Shown piece by piece: positions 34,371-47,200 of a DNA stretch of 64,000 bases. Position 1 is the stretch's first letter. Every line of letters starts with the position of its first letter. The notes under the pieces were generated by a model that saw nothing but the letters and a program-made list of their open reading frames with translations, was not told the origin of the DNA and did no database searches. Source of the DNA: Ophioceras dolichostomum (taxonomy: Eukaryota > Ascomycota > Sordariomycetes > Magnaporthales > Ophioceraceae); NCBI GenBank assembly GCA_003049485.1, contig PYST01000101.1:1-64000 (forward strand), given 5' to 3'. The translations under genes were made by a program, and so were the position numbers.

Positions 34371-37048
34371 GGCCGCGCGCAGATAGGCTGAGTGCGGCTT
34401 GCTTCGCCTGCAGTGTCTTGGTCTTGGCAGATCTGGGGTGTAGAGGAAAGTTGGTGTGGGTGGCTGGGGAGGGAGTCTGTCTCTACATCTGGTTGGAATT
34501 CGAGGGGAGAGACCGGATTCTCGCTCTCGGATGCATGTGCTACTCCAGCAGTAGCAGCTCAGCGACGGCAGCAGCAGCAACACCTACTTCATCAATTGCC
34601 ATTGGGGCCTATGGATATGTGGCCTTAGTGAACGGCTTATATGCCGACAGTAGGTACCTACGGGTATGTATGCTGAGAGCACTCGCTCGGTGGCCGCGTG
34701 CACACTATCTCTCTGCTCTGCTGCCTACGAGGAAGCTCGCTTGGCCGGCTCCGGGGGGCGGGCATTGGCCCTCATTGACCCTGGCGCGGGGGTGACACAA
34801 CTCTCTGCTCCGAGGTCATTTCCTTCCAGGCGATTTCTAATATTGACCATCCTCTGATCCAGAACATCCTGGGCGTCGATATGAGTACAATCTGGGCTGC
34901 ATTGCTATTCTCGGAGCCGGGTAGCGCACCTGGCGGCACGAAATGGGCAAGCCCGGAAGGTCTGGAACAATCCCAGATTCACCTCGGCCGTCGTGGGGCC
35001 TCGCTTCGCCTCGACTCGCCTGGAGAAAGTTCTCAGTCGTTCCCTCCTTGTTCGAGAGAGGGACCCCAGAGCGACCCGTGCTCTCCGACTGTCCGAAAAA
35101 CTGTGTCATGATGATGACTTACTCAAACATCTAGTAATTGTCTACTGGGCTTTCTGGAAAGAAAAGTCCACGTACGCCATTATACCTTATCCCTCGACTG
35201 GATGCTCTGTGGGTAAGTGTCTGGCGGCTAATTACCGTTTTTCTTATCGTCCCTGGCCGGCGGCTCAAGTATCGATAACAGACGTCCACGACCAGCAAAG
35301 CGACCTCACGCGCGCCGAGTCGTGCAGAATCAGGGACGGCGCCGCGGAGGCCGCCACATATCGGTACTTGGGTCTCGGAACTATTGACAGGGGTCTCTGG
35401 CTCGCTTCGGCAGTAGAAGCTCTGGGAGAATGCACGCCACCGTGGGGAGATTCAAAGGTGCACAATTCGTGGACCGCAACTTTTGGTTGGTCTCTTTTGT
35501 CCTGTCTGCATTCTGGCTAATTCGGAGAGAAAACACTCGTTATTAAAGGCATGTAAGTACCGTAGGTAAGTGGTCCCCAAGCTGAAATTGGCCGAGCGAT
35601 ACTTGTGAAAACCTCCGATCTTCAGTCTTGTTTGAGGTACCGACCCGTGCGGCCAGCGATCTTCCCCCTTTCCTTCCTCGTCCCAGATGCTGCAGGAAGA
35701 ACGTGAGCGAGTCGAGCCGAGGTGCCCTGGCGCCAGCCGCCACGACGACCGACGAGACGTCCATGTCTGGAGGTCATTGACACTGACTGCCAACTTTTGC
35801 CTGCAATGGGAAATATGTTCCAGTTCTCGTAATTCTTTCCTGGTGATAGCGTCGGCGGCCCGTCCTGGCTCTTCGCCGGACAAACGGCTGTCCGCCTCCA
35901 GAGAGTCGACGACGCGTCGCCACCTCTTTCCTTTTTACGGTTCCGAACATCGTTGGTCGACCAGCCGCTGCCAATGCATATACTGATGGCCCGTTGCCCA
36001 GAGATCCCGGCGGCAACGTCATCACGATTTGAATGCGCCGGAACGCCCGAGCGGCGACTGTTTATCCCAGACGGGCTCCACAGAGGTTGAGCATCGTCAT
36101 CATCATGATCATTGTCATCATCATCAGCGACGACAACAATAGCATCACCAAGTGGTGTCCGCGATGGCGAGCTGGCGGGTCTCGGTCCATCGGTCCATCG
36201 GTTCATCAACGCCGGAACAGTTCGCCTCGGAGGACAATTTTCTCCTTTTTCCCGCATTATCCTTCTGCGGTGTTGAGAAGACTATTCTATCATCCTTTTG
36301 CTGTTCTGTCCCAACCGCTGCCACATCCCCAGAAGCCTGGGCCGTTTCACTCGCGCCCATACACATGGTCCTACGACCGCTATCATCCGTCCTATCACCC
36401 GCTCGGAAGCAGTGCGTGCGTGTGCAGCGGGGATGCCAAGACGCTCTAGAAGAGATGTCCTCAAACCAGGTCCGACAATATGCGGGGGTGGCGTTGGCGG
36501 TCACTGGCTTTCTGCCGTCGTTTAATAGCGTGAGCCTTCCGTTCTCTCTTCTCCATGTCCCCCGAGTAGCTGGTTCAGTGGCAACAATTCGTCCAGCACG
36601 AGCTTTCCGGCAACCCAAGACGGCAGCGGGTTGCTCTCACGGGCATATACGGCTTGGCAACTGTCGCCGATCTCAAGACAGCGGGAAGCCCTCACCATCA
36701 AACTCACATTTTGTCCCCCAACATCCCTACGCGGGTACGACGCCATGTCTCTCTAGACAGATCTTTAGACAGATCAGACTCACCTGCCCAAACAGAGGCT
36801 GCGGCCTCATTCTTCTTCATTCTTGAGCTCCTCGAAGCACACAGGACTATAGGTCCTTGCATTTATGTGCCACCGACAACCCGCCTTACTTCCTGCCAAG
36901 AGACATAGCTCGCCTCGCTGCCGCATCTCTACCAGAGTCTGATCTGTGCATTGCCATCTCGGCCATCCGTCCTTGCCTTTCACTTTCTACACACGGGCCG
37001 CAAATTTGCACTGCACTGCAGCTCCTATCAGCTGCAGTGCAACTAAAC
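34371..37048. other. Divergent PKS/hydrolase promoter region (2.7 kb)
   Basis: This is the shared upstream region of the PKS (-) and FSH hydrolase (+). No recognised gene. A 211-codon minus frame (36257-35622) and a 224-codon plus frame (36152-36826) overlap each other and look like chance openings. A CAT/ATC microsatellite lies at about 36089-36127, and a CGG-N8-CCG inverted repeat enclosing a TATA-like core lies at 34633-34646. No Zn2Cys6 regulator gene is visible. Confidence 0.55.
34633..34646 (-). promoter_or_regulatory. CGG-N8-CCG inverted repeat with internal TATATAA-like core
   Basis: The 14-bp element CGGCTTATATGCCG lies 263-276 bp upstream of the PKS ATG. CGG half-sites in inverted orientation are the classic targets of fungal Zn2Cys6 regulators, and the minus strand of the spacer reads CATATAAG. 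Function is inferred from the motif only. Confidence 0.3.
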
Positions 37049-38063
37049 ATGCGCTTCCTCTGTCTCCCCGGAGCGTATGGTAGCTCGGATGTAAGCTTGA
37101 CCTTCTCGCGTCGTCTCATACAGGGTTGAGTGCGTACTGACACAGTGTCTCTCAGAAATTCCAAGTCCAGTTGGGTATGTGATCGGAGCCTCTCCTTTGG
37201 TCCTCCCTCACCAGTACTGTTTCTTTCTCGCATTCCTCCAGTGAGACCCGTCTTGCTCATATATCTTCTCTCCAAAGCCCCTATCGTCAAGGAGTTGACG
37301 GAGGACGACACGGCCACATTCCATTTTATACACGGCCCTTGCAAGGCCTACCCGCCGGATGGATTTGATGAGTACTTCGGGAAGCCGCCCTATTTCCGCT
37401 TCATCGAGCCTGACGATGACACGCGGACTGAGGCGGACGACGACATCCTAGACAGGATTCGCGACTTTCCCGATGGAGAGACTCCGGAGGACACCATGCG
37501 TGAGCTCATGTCGGAAGGGCTCGCCCCCAGCCACAAGAGCTTCGAGGCAGCTCTCCAGTACCTAGTGGACATCATGGAGAATGACGGCCCTTTCGACGGC
37601 ATCATCGGCTACTCCGAAGGCGCCGCCGTGGCTGCCACTCTTCTGCTGCACGAGCAGAGGCGAGAGAGGAAGAAGGGAATCCCACCCATGTTCAGATACG
37701 CCATCTTCTTCGCCGGATGGCCACCTGTCGATCCTGAGTCGCATTGGATGATCCTCAGCGACGAGAGCGAAGAGATGATCACCATCCCGACATGCCATAT
37801 CAGTAAGCAACGCTCACCCACTAAGAGACCAAACGTTCCAGTGCAAACAAAATAAACTAACGATGAGGCTCACGCTGTGTCCGCCAGTCGGATCGCTGGA
37901 CCCATACCTGCACGGATCCATGGCGCTGTACAACGTCTGCGATCCTGATACAGCATACCTGTTTGATCACGCCAAGGGCCACACCCTGCCTCGTGATAAG
38001 GAGACAGTTAAGGAGCTTGGCGACGTGGTCCGCAATGCTATCCGAGAGTATGAGATCTACTAG
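37049..38063 (+). CDS. FSH-family serine hydrolase (LovG-like polyketide-releasing thioesterase)
   Basis: Four exons (37049-37090, 37156-37174, 37278-37802, 37888-38063) encode 253 residues; exon 2 is only 19 nt but is needed to keep the frame. The alpha/beta-hydrolase of the FSH1 (DUF341) family starts with the typical MRFLCLPGAYGSS. It shows a Ser133 nucleophile in IIGYSEGAA, Asp200 in GSLDPYL and His227 in AKGHTLPR, so the triad is complete. The FHFIHGP segment and PPYFRF are also characteristic. By analogy with LovG, which releases the product of the lovastatin PKS, this enzyme probably frees the finished chain from the neighbouring PKS, which has no release domain. Divergent placement next to the PKS supports this. 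It acts in the cytosol (no signal peptide). Confidence 0.9.
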
Positions 38064-41000
38064 TACTGATAAGACACTAGTATCTATCTCGTGCTGGTCC
38101 TTCGCTTGTGTACCCTGGTTCACGAGGTATTCGCAATACTTACAGGGAGCCAGCAGATAGCCTCTGTTGATAGATATGTTAGTGTGGCAGAGCTCAGTTA
38201 CCATAGAAAGTTCAATATCTATTTGCATCTACCAACGTCCTCCAGTCGCATCTCCCATGACAGATCCAAACCAACCGCTCTTAGTCTTATCAACATGTGC
38301 GGAGTGCAATCGGTGGGAGAAGCAAGAGATGACGGATAAGTTAAAAACTTGTCTGGTCGTTGCAACCAATAGCGGGTGAGGCTCAGCAGGGACATCAAGA
38401 TCTCGCCAAATTCCACGGGCTCTGGGCAGGCATGCAGTCACGGCTCTAATCAGGGGGCGAACAAGACGTTAATCTAGAGAGGCGGGCGGCAGAGCCCCTG
38501 TCAAGGCCGCGCGCCATCTACCTCGGTCATGACTTCTAAGACGGCGAGCTTGGGTGGAAGTCTAGGCCGGTCCGTCTATACCCTGCTCATGCCTCCGTGC
38601 TCCCTTCTCTCACCTGTGGACAAAGGCACTTCCTCCTCTAGGGGGATCGATAAGGCTAGAAGCCAAGACGGGCCGATGGCGACACGCTGAAGAGACGAAC
38701 TATATGTGAACTAATTAGAATGAATGAGGAGAGATGGTGAGCTAGTATGACTGCTCTCGCTCGAGGGTAAGGAAGTCCTGATTATTCAATCCCAATATCA
38801 AGGGAATCCGGGATACCGGAATGCCACTCCCAGGTGTCAAACCGGTGGTTGCATATCTAAAGGTTTGACATAGAAAGGGCGACGACAAGACGAAGCAGCA
38901 ACTCCAAGAATAGCATCATGCAGCCGCTCCCAAATACGTAGAGCTAAGGAGCGCAGTAGTACACTGGCGGGCCGTGATACGGAGCAAAGCTTAGCATCCA
39001 ACGATACCCGGACTCGACTGACAGACACTAACTCGCGTACTAAGCGGTTACGTCTCAAATTATGACCGGCAAGATCGAAATCATCGGATGTCGCGGCAAG
39101 GCGATGATAAGGCGTCGCCAGTGTACCACCGCCTGCAACTGAGACGGGATAGACGTACCAACACAAGAGGTTAGAGAGAGGTTCGGAGATAAGATGCGGG
39201 ATGCCTATCAGGATGACGACGTCCCTTTCCCGATAGGTCCAGAATATGGCCTCAAGCTGCGAGGAACTCTGCAAGGAATTCTGAACCGATCATTTGGCCG
39301 CACCGAGAAGCGACCGCCGTGACAGGTTTAGGCAGACAGGAAGTACACCCGACACGGCTAGATGACGACTCGACCACAGAAAATTCCATGGAAAACACCG
39401 ATCGGGCACGATGGCTAAAAAGACCGGATCAACGCGGATCAACTTGGCTTGCTGAGTGTGAGGGGGGGAAAGGATGGCAAAAAAGTTGGAGGCAACCGCC
39501 AACCGATGGTTGGCTTTAGCACTGCACTTATTACAACCACTCCCAATAACCGGTACATGGGACGGCAGGAGCCAGAAAGGTTACCGCATCAGGAAGCCAC
39601 ATCAAGATCACCAGCCAATCCCGTGCAAATCTGCGTGTTGACTCTATTCAGCCTAGGATGCCCCACAATCTAAACGTCGTGCCTTGCATAATCTACCTAA
39701 AGCAGACGACACTCAACCAACTCAGCTTATCTTGCATGATATATGCTACATGTCACTTATACCATCCGGCCATTCTAGATTCCGCCCGGCTCCTGGAGAC
39801 GGATACCTCTCGGTGGGAACTTACGTTCAGAAGATCCCACTAATTAGCGACTCGCGGTCACCCAGTTCCCATTCCTGAGATTTGACCTCGCTTGCTGCTC
39901 CCGCCACAGAGCTGGTTATCACGATTTGGGCCGTTGCCTGGGAATATCCTTCTCATCCCTCAGGTATCGTCGGACGTAGACCGGGGAAAGGGACTGAAGC
40001 CGTTCGCGTCATTTCGACTCACTTGACTTGAACGGACCTCACCCCCACATCCCGGGGTCGTCGTGGAATGAGCAGACTCTCATAGTACTATCTCACGGAG
40101 AAACAAAAAGCGCCATCTCAGGATTGTCGGAGCATCTCGGAACACCGCTCCGCGACGCGAATCGTCTCCACCGTTCCAGATGAACAGTAAAGACGGGGCT
40201 ACCAAGGTGGCTGCCCTTGCCCGATTTCGCAACACATCGGGCCCGAATGTGAATATCAAATACGGATAACGATGAGGAGATTCGCTCCCGTAATGTGCCC
40301 CGAAAGCTTGGGATGAGAGGGATTATTTCACATATCTCGCAGGGAAGCTAAACTCGCGGACACATACGCCGAGTGTGAGTACTGGTACTACTAATTAGTA
40401 GGATGTCAGGATATTGTCCATGTATATTGCCTGTATATTTCACATACCTCCGGAGAACTCCGGTGCGGGGACTCGTTCTCCGGTGTGCAGCAGCAGCAGC
40501 AGGCAGCACAACACTACGCGTTTCTTCCCAGCCGAGAAGTTCGCCCACAAAGCTCTGCTTTGCGCTATCAGGCGTCGGGCACCTCCTCGTTCGCGGCGTC
40601 CGAGGTGTAGTATGACTTGTGACCGTGACAGGTCGTAATTAGCACGACTTTGCTTCGAACCCAGTGCAGGCCTCCCCTATGACAGCCAGACGGCCAAGTC
40701 CCTCCTTCGGCGGTGGTACTCACGCACCCGCGCTACACACTCTTCAACAATTCCCACGTGCTCAACTTCTCCTCGGATCCACGTCCTCCTGCTGTGCACT
40801 CCGACTCATCCGCACACAATTCACCCTCCAGGCTCCAACCGCACATGCGCCCCCCGGAATAGAACACTGCATCCTGGGGTGGGAGCATCGGCCGATCGCT
40901 CGCCTTTGATTCTTCCCTCCCTCTCCCTCTCTCCCAACAGCCCCCCTCAGACACATCCTGTCTGCCGCACAGCCGTCCCCCCGGCCTCTCCGCCCGCCGC

Positions 41001-41238
41001 TACCCCCCAAGACATCGGTACCGTAATGCAGACTCCCGGCAGTCAACCTCGGCTCTCCTGACCGTGCCCTGCCCGCAGCTACCCCTCGCCTGAGCCCGCT
41101 CCGGCCAGTGCGCACGCAGCCGCCGATCTCACCCTCCCCGGGGTCCAGACCGGGTCGTTCCCACTCACCAGTTCCCAAAAACCTGAACCACGCAGGACCA
41201 CCAGCCCCAGCCTTGCTACCTAAGTGCCTCAGCCCAAA
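38064..41238. other. Intergenic region between FSH hydrolase and ABC transporter (3.2 kb)
   Basis: No supported gene. Base composition appears AT-richer than the coding regions around it, and stops are frequent in all frames. The longest opening, minus 39274-38837, lacks an ATG at its 5' end and has no recognisable family. The last few hundred bases are pyrimidine-rich and probably form the promoter and leader of the ABC transporter. A degenerate transposon remnant is possible but cannot be shown by eye. Confidence 0.5.
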
Positions 41239-44200
41239 ATGGCATCCTCCACACCGCCACATAGGTCAACAACTCCCACCCCTCCCAAGGCGGGGACAGA
41301 AGGAATAGGAGGAGCTCCCGCCACGGTATCACACATGCCCACCATCGAGGAGGAGAAGACTTTGTCGTCATGCAGCCAGACGGTGAAAAGCAAACTGTCG
41401 ACCACCACCTTGCTGTCATCATCATCTCCACCAGCGCCGCCATCCGCCTCAGAGCCGACCCCATCCTCCTCATCGGCGCCCACGGCAGTAGCCTCCAGCG
41501 CCTCCAGCGGGACGGCAACAGTGTCTGCCCAGCCGTCCCTGGCAACACTTCCGGGCCTCGTTGCGGGCGGCTCAAGTGCGCCAGTAGCTGGAGCTGGAGC
41601 TGGAGCTGGAGCAACGCCACCCTGGGTCCGCCAGGCTGCCGGCGGTTTCAAGACGCCACTCGCTGGTGCGGGAACGGGTGCGGGAGCGGGAGCGGGAGCG
41701 GGAGCGGGCGCCCCAGGAACTGCGCCAGCCTGGGGGAACGGGGCTAATTCTCCTACCGGTCAGTTGTGGACCAAGCCGGACACCAAGACAGCCTTCAAAC
41801 ATCTTCTCGTTAGTAGTTTCCTCACCCTTTTCATCTCATAAGTTGCACGATGATTTCCGAAGCAACTTGGCGAATCTTATCTTCTGTGGAAACTTGGGCT
41901 GACGAACCTACTTTAACGAAACATTCAACCAACAGAGGATATTCTCCTTCTCAACCTGGGGAGACAGACTTCTCATCTTCGTCTCCGTCGTGGCCTCGAT
42001 ATGCTCCGGCGTGACGTTCCCGCTCATGAACATAGTCTTCGGTGAGAATTGCCACCACCCTGTCCCTTGCTAAGCTCCGAGACCCCTTGATCCTGAATCT
42101 CACTTATTGTATGATCAACTTGGCTAACCAGCAGTTCTCCCCTCCAGGCCGAGTATTTGCGTCGTTTAACGGTCGGTACTTGAGCGAGGAGGAGTTCAGG
42201 GGACTGATCACTGAATGCGTGTAAGCACTAGCAGTCGCAATCCCCTGATTCCAAGTTGATTCTCCACGTCCTCCCAGTATTAAAGCATCAATGTCTATGA
42301 AACTAACTATACTGTGTTCCCTCCTAAAGTCTTTACCTCGTCTACATCTTCTTGGCCCGCTTTACGCTCGGCTACATTGCTTTTGTGAGTACTTACAATA
42401 CGCCAAACTTCGAAGCCTGAAACTACTATCTAGTACCTCGTTGTGAAACAAACCGGAAGATTCAGTTGTGAGTTGTGACAACTTAACTTTCTAACCCAAT
42501 CATCCTTCACAACCCCAACAACCCCTTCAGCTCGGCTTCCGCATGAGCAGCCTCCGCATCTCAGCAGCCATCCGACTAGCCTACATGCGCGCGCTCTTCT
42601 CCCAGCGCGTCTCCGTGCTCGACTCCCTGCCCGCCGGCCAGACCGCGGCGGTGATCACCGTCCTCGCCAGCACCCTGCAGCAGGGCATATCCGAGACGCT
42701 CTCCATCTTCCTGCAGTCCGCCTCGCTCGTCGTCGCCTCGCTCGCCATCTCGTTCTCGTACAGCTGGCAGCTGACGCTGGTCACGGCCAGCGGCATGGTT
42801 TTTATCATTGCCGTCTACGCCGTCACGACGCCGATCCTTGTTAAGATTATGAACAAGGTGCAGCAGAGCGAGATAGGCGCGTCGACCTTCGCGAACGAGG
42901 TTTTTGCGTCCGTCAGGATGGTCGCCGCGTGCGGGGCCGAGGAGAGGATGGCGAGGAGGTACGACGCGTGGGTTGACGAGGGGAGGAGGACCGGGTTGAA
43001 GATGGCGCCTATTGTTGCGTGCCAGCAGGCTCCTGGTGAGTAATTAAAATTAGAGCGGTAGCTCTCTATCCCTAATGCTCGAGAACCATGTGAGGGAAGG
43101 AAGTTCCATGAAAAAGGAAAACAGTTGACAAAATAACTGACAACACTTTTTAAGTCTTCTTTTCGATCTACTCGTAGGTACTTCACATCACGAGGAGAGA
43201 GTAGGTGCGTTATTCAACAGGCTGACCTGACTGACATATGATACAATAGGACCTTTGCTCTTTGCTTCTGGTACTCGCTGAAGATGTACCTAGACGGCCA
43301 GATTACCAGCCCGGAAGTGCTCATCGTGTACGTACAGCCTACCAACCTACCTCCAGTCTCTAGACTCTAGACCGTTGCGCTAGTGATGCTGCCATGCTGG
43401 CCCCTGACTCCCTCCTGAGCAAATCCTGAACCCAACAACTCTGTCTGCCCCTGGCGTGGGTATTGGCTGACTAATACCCTTCCCCCGACCTCCTCAGCGT
43501 GCTTCTGTCCGTCATGATGATGACCGGCTCGATCGGGACGCTCACGACGCCAGTCGCCGCCGCGACGCGGTCGGCCGGCGCGGCCAGCGTCTTCTTCAAG
43601 GTCATCGACATGCCGAAGCCGAAGACGTCGGGCGTCAAGGCGCCGGAGGCGGACGCGGCCGGGGACATCGTGCTCGAGCACGTCAACTTCGCCTACCCCA
43701 CGCGGCCGATGCAGAAGATCCTGGACGATCTGACAATACGGTTCCCGGCGGGCCAGTTGACCGCGATCGTCGGCCCGTCGGGGTCGGGTAAGAGCACCAT
43801 CGTGGCTCTGCTGGAGCGGTGGTACGAGATGGACGGGAACCCGGTGGATAACATAGGGGTGAGTGATACATCCTGACTAGAATCCTGACTAAACTGCGTC
43901 ATCATCATAAAAGGTCACTGGTGTGTGTTGACCATAGGTACATATCATCACAGGTTCTGTGGCTCCGCAACGGCATCTTGCAGGTCGGCGGCCGACCGCT
44001 GAGGGAGATAGATCTGTACTGGTGGCGAGCGCAGATCGGGCTCGTGCAGCAGGAGCCATTCCTGTTCAACGACTCCATCTACAGGAATGTGGAGCATGGG
44101 CTGGTCGGGACGGAATGGGAAGATTCCCCAGACGATGTCAAGTCGAAACTCGTGCAGGAGGCCTGCAAAGAGGCGTTCGCCGACGAGTTCATACAGCGGC

Positions 44201-47200
44201 TCCCAGAGGTGAGCGATGAACAATCCTTTTCACGCGTTAGCCTAGCTACCTTACCTACCTACATGCCAAGGCCCAGCTCGACGCTAATATTTGCAACGAA
44301 CTCCAAAATCCAACATATTCCAGGGCTACAACACCTTCGTAGGAGACGCAGGCATCAAACTAAGCGGCGGCCAGCGCCAGCGCCTCGCCATCGCGCGCGC
44401 GATAGTGCGGCGGCCCAAGATCCTCATCCTCGACGAAGCCACCAGCTCGATCGACGTGCGGGGCGAGCAGGTTGTCCAGGCGGCCTTGGAGCGAGCAAGC
44501 AAAAACAGGACCACGATCATGATCGCCCACCGCCTGTCGACGATCCGCAAGGCGGACAACATCATCGTGCTACGCAGGGGCAGGGCCGTGGAGCAGGGCA
44601 CGCACGAGGCGCTGATGGCCCGCGGCGAGGGGGGCGTGTACCGCGCGCTGGCCACCGCTCAGCAGCTTTCGACGGGCCACAATAAGCTGGGAGGTGGTGA
44701 GGACGAGGGGGGCACAGCGAGAGCGTCGAACTCGCATGCGAGTACGAGTAATAGTGGGAATAGCGCCGACTACGAGGAGAAGAAGAGCTTTGAGATCGTT
44801 ATGACTGAGGAGAACTATAGGGGAGGGGAAGGAGAAGGGGACGAGGAGAGTGGAGGAGGGAGGACGAGCGCCGAGGACGATTCTCGACGGCGTAAGAAGG
44901 GCAGGAAGACCAAACGGGGCATCCTGGGGAGCTTCGGCATGTTGCTGGGAGAGCAGACGCGGCACTGGCCGTGGTACTTGGTGATGCTGCTGGGAGCCCT
45001 TGGAGGTGGAGGTATGAGGATGCCCCCCGCCCCTTTCGATGTGGATGGACAGACAAAGAGACAGATCGCGGACTGGCTGCTGCTAACACTAAGGGTACTT
45101 TTCTTACTTAACTCACAGCGAGCGCTCCGTTGCAAGCATACCTCTTCGCCATCCTAGTATCACTCTTCCAGCTCTGGCCCTATCCCGCCCTGCTCCAGAC
45201 GCTGATGAACTTCTGGTGCGGCATGTTCGTCGTGCTCGCCGCCGGGGTGGGCCTCAGCTACTTCGGCCTGGGATGGTCGGCGACGAAGCTGGCGTTCGTA
45301 AGTCCAGCAGCCTACCTAGGTACCTACCTAGGTAGCGAGCATTTGTTCTCCAATTCTCTTGCTTGCCACCTGGCTGCTTTTGCTCGGCTGAAGACGAAAA
45401 AACAAACGGCCTACTAACTACCAATCCTATAGTACATCGTCCACCACTACAGAAGAGAATACATCCGCAACATCCTCTCCAAACGCATCTCCTTCTTCGA
45501 CGCCGATGCCAACTCCACCGGCGCGCTGACCGCCCGCCTCGCCCTAGACCCGACGCAGCTCCAGCAGCTCCTGGGCATGAACATGGGTTTCGTCCTCATC
45601 TCGGTCCTCAACGTGGTCGGCTGCCTCACCATCGCCTTCTACTTCGGCTGGAAGCTGACGGCGGTCACCGTCGTGACGACGCTGCCGCTGATCCTGGGCG
45701 CGGCCTTCTTTCGCGTGCGGTACGAGAAGAGGCTCGAGGCGATGGGCGCCGCCGTGTTCGCGGAGAGCGCCAAGTTCGCGACCGAGAGCGTGGGCGCGTT
45801 CAGGACGGTCGCGTCGCTGACGCTGGAGAGGGCGATCTGCGATCGGTATGCGGATCTGCTGCAGAGGCATGTGAGGGCGGCGTTTGCGCGGTCGAGCGGC
45901 TCGACGGTGTTGTTTTCGCTGAGTGACAGTATCGCCTTGCTATGCATGGCGTTTATTCTTTGGTGAGTCCGTTGCCCCCGAAATAGCCTGCTCCTCCCCC
46001 CCCTAAAGGACCGGCGGACGGATGGATGGCAGGATGAGTGCATGGGTGCATGAGTGCATGAGGGAGGTCAAGGCCCCTGTTCTCACTCGCCCCTCCCGTC
46101 CCACTCGCCCATCTCCCTTCCTCACCAAGAGACGAAGTTCCCGGCGGAGGCGTACTTCTCACGAACTAACACCATGATCTTTTCTCGTCCAGGTATGGAG
46201 GCAAACTGATGGCTGAGTATGAGTACAGCCCGTTTCAATATGGTAAGACCTCAAAAAAGAAATCGATAAAGTATTCCAGAGAGCATGACTGACATATATT
46301 GGGACGAAAGTGGTCGTCTATATGGCGGTTCTGCAGGTTGGTCACAACCCTGATGATCCTGATGATGTTGACGACGCACACAGAGCCCGTGAGCGGGAGA
46401 CGGAGGGAGGGGCGACTGGAGAGTGAGCAGTGGGAGTGCGTCCACATGATAGACAGACTGGAGAGAGAATCTCCGTCCGTGTGTGAGTAAGCATGAGCAC
46501 AAGTGCGGTGCTTGTGGATGCGAGGAGAGGAGATGGTTGTGAGGCGGAACACAGGTGAATAGAAGGGACGAAAACCAAACTAACCGCACCAACACGCACC
46601 AACACGCATCAACAGGGTGGCATTGGTGCCGGACAATGGCTTAGCTTTGCACCAAGTAGGTCTAGTCTCCAAGCAGAAGAAACTGGGGGAGGAGAGGGGG
46701 TCCAAGTTCACCGTCGGCTAACAGACGACTGCCTATCTAGATATCGCGCAAGCGACAGGGGCGGCAAACCGCATCGTCGACCTCCGAAAGAACGACGGTG
46801 TGGATGGGCGCTTGATATCTCTCGACCAGGGTGACATCGGCGACGACGACATGGGTGTCAAGGTCGAGTTCAGGAACGTCTGGTTCAGGTATCCGACGCG
46901 CGATGCTCCGGTCTTGAGCGGAGTAAATATTACGGTAAGGGAGGGAGGAGGGGGGAAGCCGACGGAAGAAAACCTTGGCGCGATAAAAGAGAATGCTGAC
47001 AAGATGGGGAGGGGAAATGGTAGATCGAAAAGGGGCAGTTCGCAGCCGTCGTTGGGCCATCTGGTGCGTCGCATTCGCGTTTTTTTGCAAGTCTCTGATG
47101 ATTGGATGACATGTCAACAGAGCGGTCGGATTATGTGCATACCTACCTACCTATCCGCTTACTGACTATGCCTCCCCCCCAGGATCCGGTAAAACTACGA

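Noticed and set aside
35622..36257. 211-codon minus-strand frame with an ATG in the PKS/FSH promoter
   Set aside because: It overlaps a similar-length frame on the other strand, has no domain or family look, contains a low-complexity Asp run from a microsatellite and lacks convincing codon bias.
36152..36826. 224-codon plus-strand frame in the PKS/FSH promoter
   Set aside because: No recognisable domain, overlaps the opposite-strand frame and lacks coding bias. Considered as a possible cluster regulator but no Zn-cluster or other DNA-binding motif is present.
38837..39274. 145-codon minus-strand frame between the hydrolase and the ABC transporter
   Set aside because: Opens with a TTG rather than ATG, no splice partners or family resemblance. 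Could be a remnant but this is not supported.
42430..42464. Extra small exon in the ABC transporter (starting TACCTCGTT)
   Set aside because: Including it breaks the phase or adds residues not expected between the conserved helix segments; direct joining of 42384 to 42531 gives the family-typical spacing.
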